Origin: CAZRXG01 sp964603985
Lineage (GTDB): Bacteria > Chloroflexota > Anaerolineae > Aggregatilineales > UBA3940
NCBI GenBank assembly: GCA_964603985.1
Contig: CAZRXG010000005.1
Location: forward strand, 114,520-178,519
Direction of reading: 5' to 3'
Length of the DNA: 64,000 bases
The position numbers and the translations under genes are program-made. Positions 8,814 through 17,808 of this stretch are shown here, one piece after another. Position 1 is the first letter of the stretch. Every line of letters begins with the position of its first letter. The notes beneath the pieces are model-generated. The model saw nothing but the letters and a program-made list of their open reading frames with translations. It ran no database searches and was not told the DNA's origin.

Positions 8814-9446
8814 GTGGAGTTCGAGACCATCTACCAGGGTGTGATCGCCGGTGACGCACCGGGCGTCGAGGCTGAAGTGAGAGCTTCGCTGGATCAGGGC
8901 GTGGCGGCGGAGAAGCTGCTCGACGAGGCGCTGATCCCGGCCATGGACGAGGTTGGGCGTCTGTTCGAGGAAGGCGAGGTGTTCGTGCCGGAGATGCTGG
9001 TGGCCGCGCGCGCCATGCAGACCGCGCTCAACGTCCTGCGCCCGCTGCTGGCCGAGACTGGCGTGGAGCCGATGGGCCGGATCGCGCTGGGGACGGTGGC
9101 CGGTGACCTGCACGACATCGGCAAGAACCTGGTCAGCCTGATGCTGGAAGGCGCCGGGTTCGAGGTGGACGACATCGGCGTGGATGTGTCGCCTGCCAGA
9201 TTTGTCGAGGCGGCCAGGTCGGGCGCGCAGGTGCTCGGCATGTCAGCCCTGCTCACGACGACCATGCCCGCCATCAAGACCACCATCAACGCGCTGGCCG
9301 AAGCGGGCGTGCGGGACAACGTCAGGGTGATCATCGGCGGCGCGCCGGTCACGCAGGCTTATGCCGACGAGGTCGGTGCTGACGGCTACGCACCTGACGC
9401 CGCCAGCGCGGTCCGGGTGACCAAGAAGCTGCTCGGCGTCGGCTAG
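8814..9446 (+). CDS. Corrinoid (B12-binding) methyltransferase partner protein
   Basis: I start it at the GTG at 8814, six bases after a perfect AGGAGG, giving VEFETIYQGVIAGDAPGVEA and 210 residues. A longer frame from 8784 lacks a ribosome site. Residues about 1-85 are the helical methionine-synthase-type cap, and residues about 88-210 a Rossmann B12-binding domain with the base-off cobalt ligand His100 in GDLHDIGKNLV and VLGMSALLTTTMP. This is the fold of MtbC/MtmC-type corrinoid proteins, which carry methyl groups between a substrate methyltransferase and a folate or thiol acceptor. No cognate methyltransferase or reactivase is in the window. The gene precedes an alcohol dehydrogenase and a 2-oxoacid dehydrogenase operon by about 100 bp. 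Confidence 0.88.
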   Translation: MEFETIYQGVIAGDAPGVEAEVRASLDQGVAAEKLLDEALIPAMDEVGRLFEEGEVFVPEMLVAARAMQTALNVLRPLLAETGVEPMGRIALGTVAGDLHDIGKNLVSLMLEGAGFEVDDIGVDVSPARFVEAARSGAQVLGMSALLTTTMPAIKTTINALAEAGVRDNVRVIIGGAPVTQAYADEVGADGYAPDAASAVRVTKKLLGVG

Positions 9447-9548
9447 GTGCCCGCTTCCTCTCCCGGGGGACTCATCACAACGCTACAGTGCAGCGAAGCC
9501 GCGTCGCGACCGGGTCCCCGGCGGGCATCGGCTGGCAGAAACGGGGGT

Positions 9549-10712
9549 GTGAAGGTGGAATTCGAGTTTGCAACCGCAGCGCGCATCATCTTCGGGCCGG
9601 GAACACTGGAACGGATCGGCCCCATCGTCGAGAAGGTGGGCCGCCGGGCGCTGGTCGTGACCGGCAGCAGCGCCGCCCGCGCCGCTCCGCTGCTCGACCT
9701 GTTGGCCGCCCACAAGATCGACTGCCGGACGTTCGGCGTGGACGCCGAGCCGACCACCGAGCGGGTGCGTGAGGGCGTCGAGCAGGCCCGCGCGGAGGAG
9801 TGCGACTGCGTGATCGGGATCGGCGGGGGGAGCGTCGTGGACGCCGGCAAGGCGATTGCCGCCCTGCTGACCAACGGCGGCGTCCCGCTCGATTACCTGG
9901 AGGTGATCGGGCGCGGGCAGCCGATCACCAGGCCCGCCGCGCCCTACGTCGCCATCCCGACGACGGCCGGCACCGGCACCGAGGTCACCCGCAACGCGGT
10001 GCTGGCCTCACCGGAGCACGGCATCAAGGTCAGCCTGCGCAGCCCGCTGATCCTGCCCGCGGTGGCGCTGGTGGACCCCGAATTGACGTACAATCTGCCC
10101 CCGGCGCTGACGGCCGCCACCGGCCTGGATGCGCTGACACAGGTGCTTGAGCCTTACCTCTCGCCCCGGGCCAACCCGCTGACCGACCTGGTGTGCCGCG
10201 ATGGTATGCGCCTCGTCGCGGGGGCGCTGCGCCGCGCCTTCGAGGACGGTGGCGATCACGCCGCGCGGCAGGACATGGCGCTGGCTGCCCTCTATGGGGG
10301 GCTGGCGCTCGCCAACGCCAAACTGGGGGCGGTGCACGGCTTTGCCGGGCCGCTGGGCGGGATGTTCCAGGCCGCGCGGCATGGGGCGGTGTGCGCCTGT
10401 TTGCTGCCGCACGCTATGGCGATCAATTTGCAGGCCCTCGAAGCGCGCGCGCCCGACGGCGAGGCGCTGCGGCGCTGCGGTGAGGTGGCCCGCATCCTGA
10501 CCGGCGACGCCGGGGCCACCGCCCGCGACGGCATCCGGTGGATTGAGGCGCTGTGCCAGGCGCTCAAGGTGCCGCCGCTCTCGGCTTACGGGGTCACGGA
10601 GGACGATTTCCCGCTTCTGATTGAGAAGGCGGCTGTGTCCAGCAGCATGCAGGGCAACCCGATCAAGCTCACCCCGGACGAGATGGGAGAGATCCTGGCG
10701 AGAGCGTTATAG
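9549..10712 (+). CDS. Iron-containing alcohol dehydrogenase family protein
   Basis: 387 residues from a GTG at 9549 (VKVEFEFATAARIIFGPGTL), the usual first strand of the family. An upstream in-frame GTG at 9447 would add a Pro/Arg-rich non-homologous stretch. NAD-binding GGGSVVDAGKAIA and PTTAGTGTEVTRNAVL, the metal Asp region (LVDPELTYNLPP), and the His-containing GAVHGFAGPLGG and LLPHAMAIN motifs are all present. It should oxidise or reduce a small alcohol/aldehyde pair using Fe(II) or Zn(II). It ends 9 bp before the E1-alpha gene, so the two are probably co-transcribed. A role in feeding an aldehyde or keto substrate to the dehydrogenase complex is an inference. Confidence 0.87.
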   Translation: MKVEFEFATAARIIFGPGTLERIGPIVEKVGRRALVVTGSSAARAAPLLDLLAAHKIDCRTFGVDAEPTTERVREGVEQARAEECDCVIGIGGGSVVDAGKAIAALLTNGGVPLDYLEVIGRGQPITRPAAPYVAIPTTAGTGTEVTRNAVLASPEHGIKVSLRSPLILPAVALVDPELTYNLPPALTAATGLDALTQVLEPYLSPRANPLTDLVCRDGMRLVAGALRRAFEDGGDHAARQDMALAALYGGLALANAKLGAVHGFAGPLGGMFQAARHGAVCACLLPHAMAINLQALEARAPDGEALRRCGEVARILTGDAGATARDGIRWIEALCQALKVPPLSAYGVTEDDFPLLIEKAAVSSSMQGNPIKLTPDEMGEILARAL

Positions 10713-10720
10713 TCGGTAGT

Positions 10721-11731
10721 ATGGAGGAACGTCTGACCCTGGAGACGTTAAAGGAGAAAACCGGGAAAATGACCTTAAGCAAGGAAGAGGCAGCCGACCT
10801 GCTGCTCCAACTGTGCCAGATCCGGGCCTTTGAGGAGCAGGCCGAGCGCAGCTACATGCAGGGCAAGATACACGGCACTATGCACCTGTCCATCGGGCAG
10901 GAGGCGGCAGCCGTCGGCTCGATCAGCGTCCTGGAGCCTGACGACTACATCCTGAGCACCCATCGCGGGCACGGGCACTGCATCGCCAAGGGCGCCGACC
11001 TCAACCTGATGATGGCCGAGTTCTACGGCAAGGAGACCGGCTACTGCCGGGGGCGCGGCGGCTCGATGCACATCGCCGATGTCGAGGGCGGCAACCTGGG
11101 TGCCAACGGCGTGGTCGGCGGTGGCGTCCCGATGGCGGTCGGCGTTGGCCTGGGCCTCAAGATGCAGAAGACCGACCGCATCATCCTGGGCTTCTTCGGC
11201 GACGGCGCGGCCTCCGGCGGCGCCTTCCACGAGTCGATGGAGATGGCCGTGCTGTACCAGGTGCGCACCGTGTTTGTGTGCGAAAACAACCAGTACGCGA
11301 TGTCGTTCCCGGCCCGCAAGTGGACGACCAGCGAGCGGCTGGCCGCCCTCGCCGATTGCTATGGCCTGCCCGGCGTGGCCGTCGACGGCAACGACCTGCT
11401 GGCCGTGCGCGAGGCCGTCAAAGAGGCTGTCGACCGGGCGCGGAGCGGCGGCGGGCCGTCGCTGGTGGTGTGCAATACCTACCGCTGGCGCGGGCACTCC
11501 AAGAGCGACCGCAACCTGTACCGCACCGACGACGAGATCAGGGAGTGGCAGGAGAAGGACCCCGTCGTGCGCTTCCGCAGATACGTCGTCGGCGAGGGGC
11601 TGCTGGGCGAGGATGAGGCCGAGGAGATCAAGCAGCAGGCTTACGCCGACATCGAGGCCGCGCGCGTCTACGCCGAGAACAGCCCCGAACCCGACATCGC
11701 GGCCATCGAGGAAGGGGTGTACGCACCATGA
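10721..11731 (+). CDS. Thiamine-dependent dehydrogenase E1 component, alpha subunit
   Basis: 336 residues. Conserved blocks of the pyruvate/acetoin dehydrogenase E1-alpha family are visible: IHGTMHLSIGQEAAAVG, THRGHGHCIAKGADL, and the thiamine diphosphate motif from GDGAASGG (about residue 160) to CENNQYAMS (about residue 188). The complex decarboxylates a 2-oxoacid, or cleaves acetoin, and passes the acyl group to lipoyl-E2. The ATG at 10769 (MTLSKEEAADLLLQL), 12 bases after AAAGGAG, is an alternative start closer to the usual family start. The stop overlaps the ATG of E1-beta (ATGA). Sequence resembles acetoin/pyruvate types more than branched-chain types, but substrate is uncertain. Confidence 0.9.
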   Translation: MEERLTLETLKEKTGKMTLSKEEAADLLLQLCQIRAFEEQAERSYMQGKIHGTMHLSIGQEAAAVGSISVLEPDDYILSTHRGHGHCIAKGADLNLMMAEFYGKETGYCRGRGGSMHIADVEGGNLGANGVVGGGVPMAVGVGLGLKMQKTDRIILGFFGDGAASGGAFHESMEMAVLYQVRTVFVCENNQYAMSFPARKWTTSERLAALADCYGLPGVAVDGNDLLAVREAVKEAVDRARSGGGPSLVVCNTYRWRGHSKSDRNLYRTDDEIREWQEKDPVVRFRRYVVGEGLLGEDEAEEIKQQAYADIEAARVYAENSPEPDIAAIEEGVYAP

Positions 11732-12711
11732 GGGAGATCACCTACCTGGAAGCCGTGCGCGAGGCGATGACGCAGGAGATGGAGCGCGACGAGCGCGTCT
11801 TCCTCATCGGGGAGGACGTGGGTGTGTACGGCGGCGCTTTCGGCGTCTCGGATGGCATGCTCGCCCGGTTCCCGGGGCGCGTGTTGGACACCCCCATCAC
11901 CGAGCTGGGCATCGCCGGGGCGGCCACCGGGGCGGCGCTGATCGGCATGCGTCCCATCGCCGAGATCATGTTCATGGACTTCACCACGCTGGCCTCCGAG
12001 CAGCTGGTCAACCAGGCCGCCAAGCTGCGCTTCATGTTCGGCGGGCGGGCCACCGTGCCGATGGTGCTGCGCACCCCCGCCGGATCGGGCACCGGGGCAG
12101 CGGCGCACCACTCACAGAGCCTGGAGAACTGGTTCGTGCACGTCCCCGGCCTGAAGGTGGTCATGCCCAGCATGCCCTACGACGTTAAGGGGCTGCTGAT
12201 CACGTCCATCCGCGACGACAACCCGATCGTCTTCGTCGAGCACAAGCTGCTTTACAAGAGGAAGGGACCGGTCCCCGAAGAGCCGTATACCATCCCGCTG
12301 GGCAGCGCCGACGTCAAGCGTGAGGGCCGCGACCTGACCATCGTCGCCACGTCGATCATGGTTCCGCGCTCGCTGGAGGCGGCTGAACAGTTGGCCGAGG
12401 AGGGCATCGAGGTCGAGGTGGTCGATCCGCGCACGCTCAAGCCGCTGGACGAGGAGACCATCGTCCGATCGGTCAAGAAGACCTCGCGCGTGCTGATCGT
12501 CCACGAGGCACCCCGGACGAGCGGCTACGGCGCAGAGCTGGCGGCCACCATCGCCGAGAGCGAGGCGTTTGGCTACCTGGACGCGCCCATCGTCCGGCTG
12601 GCGGGCCGCGACATGCCCATTCCCTACAATCGCACGCTGGAGCGGCACACCGTGCCGCAGGTCGAGAACATCGTCGAAGCGGCACGCCGGATTGTACAGG
12701 TCGAGGTGTAA
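11728..12711 (+). CDS. Thiamine-dependent dehydrogenase E1 component, beta subunit
   Basis: 327 residues, with start codon overlapping the E1-alpha stop (ATGA), so subunit synthesis is coupled. Transketolase-type pyrimidine-binding domain (REITYLEAVREAMTQEMERD, FLIGEDVGVYGGAFGVSDGM, IAEIMFMDFTTLASEQLVNQ) and C-terminal transketolase domain (VDPRTLKPLDEETIVRSVKK, VLIVHEAPRTSGYGAELAA) are complete. It forms the alpha2beta2 E1 with the upstream product. Three bases separate it from the E2 gene. Confidence 0.92.
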   Translation: MREITYLEAVREAMTQEMERDERVFLIGEDVGVYGGAFGVSDGMLARFPGRVLDTPITELGIAGAATGAALIGMRPIAEIMFMDFTTLASEQLVNQAAKLRFMFGGRATVPMVLRTPAGSGTGAAAHHSQSLENWFVHVPGLKVVMPSMPYDVKGLLITSIRDDNPIVFVEHKLLYKRKGPVPEEPYTIPLGSADVKREGRDLTIVATSIMVPRSLEAAEQLAEEGIEVEVVDPRTLKPLDEETIVRSVKKTSRVLIVHEAPRTSGYGAELAATIAESEAFGYLDAPIVRLAGRDMPIPYNRTLERHTVPQVENIVEAARRIVQVEV

Positions 12712-12714
12712 ACG

Positions 12715-14055
12715 ATGGCCGTCGAAGTCATAATGCCCAAACTGGAGATGGCCCAGGAGACGGGGACCGTCGTCGAGTGGCTCAAGCAGGAGGGCGATCA
12801 GGTTGAGCAGGGCGAGCCGATCCTGGTGATCGAGACCGACAAGGTCACCATGGAGGTCGAAGCGCCGGGGTCGGGCACCCTGGCCGCGATCAGCGCCCAC
12901 CCGGGGGACGAGGTCCCCATCGCCACGATCATCGCATACATCCTCGCGCCGGGTGAGGAGGCGCCGGAGCCTGCACAGGCCCCCGCAGCACAGGTGGCAG
13001 CATCCCCGACCGCCCCGCCCGCAGCGGCAGCGATCCCGGTGAGCGCTGAGGTTGCGGCGACGCCCGTCGCAAGGCGGATGGCAGTCGAGTCCGGCATCCC
13101 CCTGGAGAGCATCACCGGCACCGGCGCCGGGGGCAAGATCACCAAGACAGACGTTGAGGCGACGCTGGCTGCTACCGTCGACCGTCCGCCCGGTAAGGTC
13201 TACGCCACCCCTGCCGCGCGGCGTGTTGCCCGCGAGCGGGGCGTCGACCTGGGGACCATGGTGGGCAGCGGCCCCGATGGGCGAGTCCAGGCCGCCGACG
13301 TGACGGCCTTCGCTGCCGTGTCGCCCTCGGCGGTCATGCCCGCCGTCGCGCCTGCGGCCATGGCCGGAGAGATGATCCCGCTGGAGGGGATGCGGCGCAC
13401 CATCGCCGAGCGGATGACGGCCAGCTACCGTACCGCGCCGCACGTCACCTTCACCGTGCGGGTCGATATGTCCGCGTTCAACCGGGCGCGGGAGCAGCTT
13501 AACGCCCGCGCCGAGGCGGTCGACGGGCCGCGCATCTCGGCCACGGCGATGATCGTCAAGGCCGTCGCCCTGACGCTCACCCAGCACCCCTGGCTCAACA
13601 GCACGCTGCGCGAAGACCAGATTCAGTTGTTCTCCGATGTAAACGTTGGCGTGGCGGTGGCGCTGGACGAGGGCCTAATCGTGCCGGTGGTGCAGAACGC
13701 CGACCGCAAGGGTGTGGCCCAGATAGCCGCCGAGGTGAACGACCTCGCCGCCCGCGCCCGCGAAGGGCGGCTGGTGCCGTCCGACGTGGCCGGGGGCACC
13801 TTCACCGTATCCAACCTGGGGCCGTTCGGGATTGAGCAGTTCACGGCCATCATCAACCCGCCGCAGGCGGCCATCCTGGCCGTCGGGGCCACCCAGCCGG
13901 AGGTGGTCGCCGACACGGAAGGCCAGATCGTTGTGCGGCCTGTCATGCGTATGACGCTCTCCGCCGACCACCGCGTCGTGGATGGCGCGATTGCCGCTCA
14001 CTTCCTGGCCGACCTGCGTGAGATGCTGGAGACACCAACGCTGCTTTTGTGGTAG
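12715..14055 (+). CDS. Dihydrolipoamide acyltransferase (E2) with two subunit-binding domains
   Basis: 446 residues. An N-terminal lipoyl domain has the lipoyl lysine K43 in ETDKVTMEVEAPGSG. An Ala/Pro linker follows, then two E3/E1-binding domains in tandem (ATPVARRMAVESGIPLESIT and ATPAARRVARERGVDLGTMV), then the catalytic domain ending with LSADHRVVDGAIAAHFLADL, where His419 and Asp423 form the HxxxDG active-site motif. It accepts the acyl group from E1 and transfers it to CoA. Two peripheral binding domains are more than the usual one. No E3 dihydrolipoamide dehydrogenase gene is within the window, so E3 must be shared from elsewhere. Confidence 0.92.
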   Translation: MAVEVIMPKLEMAQETGTVVEWLKQEGDQVEQGEPILVIETDKVTMEVEAPGSGTLAAISAHPGDEVPIATIIAYILAPGEEAPEPAQAPAAQVAASPTAPPAAAAIPVSAEVAATPVARRMAVESGIPLESITGTGAGGKITKTDVEATLAATVDRPPGKVYATPAARRVARERGVDLGTMVGSGPDGRVQAADVTAFAAVSPSAVMPAVAPAAMAGEMIPLEGMRRTIAERMTASYRTAPHVTFTVRVDMSAFNRAREQLNARAEAVDGPRISATAMIVKAVALTLTQHPWLNSTLREDQIQLFSDVNVGVAVALDEGLIVPVVQNADRKGVAQIAAEVNDLAARAREGRLVPSDVAGGTFTVSNLGPFGIEQFTAIINPPQAAILAVGATQPEVVADTEGQIVVRPVMRMTLSADHRVVDGAIAAHFLADLREMLETPTLLLW

Positions 14056-14172
14056 GCGTCGCGCCCCCACGTGCTGTATATCCTTCAGCCCGGTAGTGCG
14101 AACATCAGTGTTTCTGCGACATAAAAAGCGTTCGTCAAGACGGGGCAGGATCAAGGGCACCCAAATTAGACT

Positions 14173-14871
14173 TTAATCGATAATCCCCACCTCACTGAAC
14201 TCAGGCAGCCCTCCCCAATAAATAGCCCAAATGGCGAATAAAATGGTGGCGATTAAATAGGAGGCAAAAAAGAAGCGCCAAATAGGTCTTCCTTTTACCT
14301 CCTTCCAACCACGTATCAGGCTGAAGACAACGACCAGTAAAGCAAACGTAACTCCTAATGGTGCGGTGCCTGCCTCGACGACAATAATGAAAAAGACAAA
14401 TCCATATATGAATCCTGCCAGGCCTTCTAGCAAAGATATTGGATCATCGCATACCGGAGAGTGCATATCCTGCCAAATCAGCAAGGCCGACAAACCAACA
14501 ATTCCACCATGCCAGAGATAGTGGCTGAGAACCTCGTCATAAAAGAGGGTCAAAGCATAGGTTACATTTTCTTGATCCTTTTCCAATAAGTGCCCAATAG
14601 AGTTTGCTGACAGGTGCATTCCTTGACCTTCCATCCACAATCCTGCCAAGACAAGGAATAGGATGGTTTTAGCCAGACCGGGATCTTGATCTCGACTATG
14701 GAAAAGAATCCAGTAAATAGGAATTAGTATTAGAGGTGTTAAAGTATCAAAAACATCTCCTACTTTCATAAGTGGATAAGGTGGAAATTGGCTGCTTAGA
14801 AGTGCTGGTGAGATCAACAAAACAGCGAAAGAGGCTGAGAAAATAATAAGCCACAACGAATGCCGTTTCAT
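14173..14871 (-). CDS. Multi-spanning membrane protein, low GC, unknown function
   Basis: I choose the ATG at 14871 because AAGGAGGGGG lies six to seven bases upstream; the frame could open seven codons earlier. About 232 residues with six or seven hydrophobic segments. A His-rich pattern sits on membrane-proximal helices (MHLSANSIGH, then FYDEVLSHYLWHGG), reminiscent of metal-binding membrane hydrolases of the alkaline ceramidase/PAQR type. That is a weak resemblance and not an assignment. Its A+T content is much higher than the dehydrogenase operon next door, suggesting recent acquisition. It converges with the E2 gene. Confidence 0.7.
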   Translation of the reverse strand: MKRHSLWLIIFSASFAVLLISPALLSSQFPPYPLMKVGDVFDTLTPLILIPIYWILFHSRDQDPGLAKTILFLVLAGLWMEGQGMHLSANSIGHLLEKDQENVTYALTLFYDEVLSHYLWHGGIVGLSALLIWQDMHSPVCDDPISLLEGLAGFIYGFVFFIIVVEAGTAPLGVTFALLVVVFSLIRGWKEVKGRPIWRFFFASYLIATILFAIWAIYWGGLPEFSEVGIID

Positions 14872-15023
14872 AAACCCCCTCCTTAACTGCAATAGACCTG
14901 ACTTTGCTCCATTTTAACGGACACTTTGTATGGGCGTCGAGCGATTCTCGGCGCTCAAGCGCTACACAGTGGGGCTGATACCCACGGCCTCCCTCCCCAC
15001 GGCGCAACAGGCGCGATTTTATT

Positions 15024-15045
15024 ATTGACTTTGCGTTCAGTCAAT
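15024..15045. promoter_or_regulatory. Inverted repeat ATTGACT-N8-AGTCAAT
   Basis: A perfect 7-bp inverted repeat with an 8-base spacer lies in the 292-bp gap between the divergent membrane-protein gene and the PEBP gene. It could be a repressor operator or a small hairpin. A possible -10 box TATAGT lies downstream at about 15113, ahead of the PEBP gene. Nothing else is evident in this gap. Confidence 0.3.
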
Positions 15046-15163
15046 GGGCAGGCACAATGCCCAGAAGCAAGGAGGCCAGCAAGCACATGCTCGCACGGTG
15101 CTCTATAGGTGTATAGTATAAGGAGACGCACACCTGCCGGTTTTTCACCAGGGGAGGGAAACC

Positions 15164-15625
15164 ATGTTTGAACTCAGCAGCACGGCCTTTGAGCCGGAAA
15201 CGACCATCCCACGCGACTACACCTGCGACGGCGACGACCGCTCGCCGCCGCTGGCGTGGCACGACGCCCCGCCGGGGACGGCCAGCTACGCCCTGATCTG
15301 CGACGACCCCGACGCGCCCGCCGGGACGTGGGTGCACTGGCTGATCTGGAACGTTCCGGGGGACGGTCAGAGCCTGCCAGAGGGCGTGCCCGCCGACGAA
15401 ACGCTGCCCGACGGCGCGCGGCAGGGCCAGAACGACTTCAGACGCATCGGCTACGGCGGCCCCTGCCCGCCGCGCGGCAGGCCGCACCGCTACTTCTTCA
15501 AACTCTACGCGCTGGATACGACCCTCGACCTGGCCCCCGGCGCGAGCAAGAAGCAGTTACTCAAGGCGATGCAGGATCACGTGCTGGCCGAAGCCGAGTT
15601 GATGGGACGCTACGGGCGCGGCTGA
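15164..15625 (+). CDS. YbhB/YbcL family PEBP (Raf-kinase-inhibitor-like) protein
   Basis: 153 residues with CDGDDRSPPLAWHDAPPG, YALICDDPDAP, WVHWLIWNVP and GYGGPCPPRGRPHRYFFKLY, which are the ligand-pocket motifs of bacterial phosphatidylethanolamine-binding-protein homologues. Length matches the bacterial family (150-180). It is a small cytosolic beta-sandwich whose ligand and role in bacteria are not settled. The ribosome site GGGGAGGG lies seven bases upstream. Its last 16 bases overlap the 3' end of the convergent EamA gene. Confidence 0.9.
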   Translation: MFELSSTAFEPETTIPRDYTCDGDDRSPPLAWHDAPPGTASYALICDDPDAPAGTWVHWLIWNVPGDGQSLPEGVPADETLPDGARQGQNDFRRIGYGGPCPPRGRPHRYFFKLYALDTTLDLAPGASKKQLLKAMQDHVLAEAELMGRYGRG

Positions 15626-16560
15626 GTGCGGGGGCGCAGCGGGATGAGGCCGCACGGCTCCGCCCCGGCTATCAGCCACACCCCGGCGAATACCATCGCC
15701 GCCAGCCCGGCTTTCCTGAGCAGCGACTCGCGGCGGATGTCCTCGCCGAAAGTGTCCGGGGCGGCCAGCGTCAGCAGCCAGCCGAGCAGCAGGCCGAAGA
15801 AGACCTCGGTGCTGCCCAGCACGCTCACCAGCGCAATTGGCCCCAGCGAGTCGGCCCGCAGCGCGATCATTTTGGCCGCGATGTATGCCCCCTCGTTGAG
15901 CGCGAACATGCCCATGCCCAGTTTGCGCATCGCGCGCAGGTTGTGGGCCAGCGACCGCCGCACGGCGGGCACGGCCAGGTAGAGCATCAGGCCGCCTATT
16001 GCCATCCCCCAGCTTTCGTAGCTGATCAGCCGGACAAAGGCGTACTCGCGCACGACGTACTTGAACAGCACGTGGGTGGTGGCCCACATCACGTCGGCCA
16101 GCAGGACCAGCCAGAACACCGCCGAGAGGCGAAACGCGCCCGCGTCTCTGCGGATCGAGGTGGCGACCGCCGCCGACAGGATCAGCACGAAGCCCGCCAG
16201 TTGGCGGGGGGAGATCCGCTCCCGGAGGAAGACGTAGGACAGCGCCAGGATCAGCACCGGCACCATCTGGAAGAGCACGATGACGTTGCTGGTCTGCTCG
16301 CCGGTGAGGATGGTGAAGTACACGTACCCGGCCCACGTGTTGAGCACCCCGGCCAGCATCACCAGCAGCGCGTCGCGCAGGGGGAGCGTGACGAACCCGC
16401 TTGCGATCCAGAAGAGGGTGCCGTAGACCAGGCTCATGATGGCGGTGAAGACAGGCAGGCTGCGGTAGTCAGGGGCCTCGCGCTCGACGATGTGTTTGTC
16501 GACGAAGACGATGACGGTGAACATTGCGGGCGCGAGGATCGCGTAGAAGAGCCAGTTCAT
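15610..16560 (-). CDS. EamA/DMT-superfamily transporter
   Basis: 316 residues with ten predicted membrane helices arranged as two EamA repeats (first repeat MNWLFYAILAPAMFTVIVFV to about residue 140; second from FWLVLLADVMWATTHVLFKY). PVLILALSYVFLRERISPRQ is the typical end of the first repeat. Substrate is unknown; DMT members export small metabolites or amino acids. Its start codon overlaps the stop of the histidine phosphatase gene (ATGA), so the two form an operon. Confidence 0.85.
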   Translation of the reverse strand: MNWLFYAILAPAMFTVIVFVDKHIVEREAPDYRSLPVFTAIMSLVYGTLFWIASGFVTLPLRDALLVMLAGVLNTWAGYVYFTILTGEQTSNVIVLFQMVPVLILALSYVFLRERISPRQLAGFVLILSAAVATSIRRDAGAFRLSAVFWLVLLADVMWATTHVLFKYVVREYAFVRLISYESWGMAIGGLMLYLAVPAVRRSLAHNLRAMRKLGMGMFALNEGAYIAAKMIALRADSLGPIALVSVLGSTEVFFGLLLGWLLTLAAPDTFGEDIRRESLLRKAGLAAMVFAGVWLIAGAEPCGLIPLRPRTQPRP

Positions 16561-17174
16561 GGGTGGTCCTCCTGGTCGGGCGGCCAGCGCAGCGCGATCA
16601 CCTCGCCGTTCTCAGGCCGCAGGTCCCACACCTGCCGCATCGGGTGGCTGCCCACCAGGCAGAGCACCACCCCGATCGCCATCCCGTGCGAGACGACGGC
16701 TACACGCTCCCCGGAGTGCGCGGCGGCGATCTCGTCGAGCACTCCGGTCATGCGCTGCCCGACCTGCGCCAGATTCTCCCCGCCCGGCGGGGCCTGGTTG
16801 AGTGGGTCGGTGAGCACCCCGTGATGGATCTCCGGGTAGTGATCGTCCATCTCGTCGATCAGCATCCCCTGCCACACGCCCTGATCGCGCTCGCGCAGGC
16901 GGGGGTCGGGACGCGCGGGCAGGCCCAGTGCCTCACCGATGATGCGCGCCGACTCGACCGCGCGCGGCAGGTCGCTGGTGTACAGCGCGGCGATTGGCGT
17001 GCCGTCCAGGCTTTGCGCGGCGGCCCGCGCCTGCTGCCGTCCCCGCTCGTTCAGCCCCGGCCCGCCGTGCCCCTGCACTCGCCGCTCGACGTTCCAGTCG
17101 GTTTCGCCGTGCCGGATCAGGTACAATTCGGTTTGCGGTGTGGTGGTGTCGAACACGCCGGCCCATCCCTTCAT
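16557..17174 (-). CDS. Histidine phosphatase (phosphoglycerate-mutase-like) family protein
   Basis: I start it at the ATG at 17174 (MKGWAGVFDTTTPQ), giving 205 residues. Longer frames would run into the divergent gene at 17227. Catalytic motif LIRHGETDWN (His22), GPGLNERGRQQA, YTSDLPRAVESA, and the second catalytic His in VVSHGMAIGVV are present. Enzymes of this group remove phosphate from sugars, nucleotides or cobalamin precursors through a phospho-His; the substrate is not readable here. It is the first gene of a two-gene operon with the EamA transporter. Confidence 0.88.
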   Translation of the reverse strand: MKGWAGVFDTTTPQTELYLIRHGETDWNVERRVQGHGGPGLNERGRQQARAAAQSLDGTPIAALYTSDLPRAVESARIIGEALGLPARPDPRLRERDQGVWQGMLIDEMDDHYPEIHHGVLTDPLNQAPPGGENLAQVGQRMTGVLDEIAAAHSGERVAVVSHGMAIGVVLCLVGSHPMRQVWDLRPENGEVIALRWPPDQEDHP

Positions 17175-17226
17175 GATTTCTACAGAGTCATGTGGTATGC
17201 TGTCGGATAGGAGGGCATAGTTTACC

Positions 17227-17808
17227 ATGCACGTGACCGGTTTCAACAAGCGCATCTTCACCTTCCCCTCGTTCCTCGCCACCGTCGACGACGTGTTTGC
17301 CCACCTGGACGACATACGCGCCGCGGCGCGGGCCGGGCGCGTGAGCAGAGCGTTCGCCGAGCGGATCATGCTGGCCGTCACCCAGGTGAACGGCTGCCGC
17401 TACTGCGACTACGGGCACACACGGTCGGCGCTCAGGGCGGGCGTCGGCGAGGACGAGATCGAGGCCATCCGGCAGGGGTTCTTCGACGGGCTGCCGCGCG
17501 ACGAGGTGGTCGCGCTGATCTTCGCCCAGCACTACGCCGAGCAGGAAGGTCACCCCGACCCCGACGCGTGGCAACGGCTGGCCGAGACCTACGGTGAGCA
17601 GACGGCGCTCGACATCATGGCTTACATCCGCATGATCACCTTCGGCAACCTGCTCGGCAACACCTTCGACGCCGTGCTCAGCCGCTTCAAGGGACGCCCC
17701 GCTCCGGGCAGCACTCTGCCGGGCGAGCTGGCGGTCTTTGTGGTGGGACCGTTTGTCATCCTGGCGAGGGTGATCGGGCAGGCGCTGGCGGGGGTGTTTG
17801 CCGGGTAA
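17227..17808 (+). CDS. Carboxymuconolactone decarboxylase/AhpD-like protein
   Basis: 193 residues. The core motif is VNGCRYCDYGHTRSALRAGV, with the CxxC plus His redox centre of AhpD-type alkylhydroperoxidases. Helical content and length fit the family; a hydrophobic C-terminal tail (FVVGPFVILARVIGQALAGV) is unusual and could attach it to the membrane. AGGAGG lies 11 bases before the ATG. It is transcribed divergently from the histidine phosphatase gene, with start codons about 50 bp apart. It likely acts in thiol-dependent peroxide reduction, though many family members have other roles. Confidence 0.85.
   Translation: MHVTGFNKRIFTFPSFLATVDDVFAHLDDIRAAARAGRVSRAFAERIMLAVTQVNGCRYCDYGHTRSALRAGVGEDEIEAIRQGFFDGLPRDEVVALIFAQHYAEQEGHPDPDAWQRLAETYGEQTALDIMAYIRMITFGNLLGNTFDAVLSRFKGRPAPGSTLPGELAVFVVGPFVILARVIGQALAGVFAG

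Noticed and set aside
12112..13587. A 491-codon open frame on the minus strand
   Set aside because: Antisense to the E1-beta and E2 genes, which have complete family motifs; low-complexity Arg/Asp/Gly composition.
15256..16824. A 522-codon plus-strand frame
   Set aside because: Overlaps the PEBP, EamA and histidine phosphatase genes; composition is that of a shadow frame.
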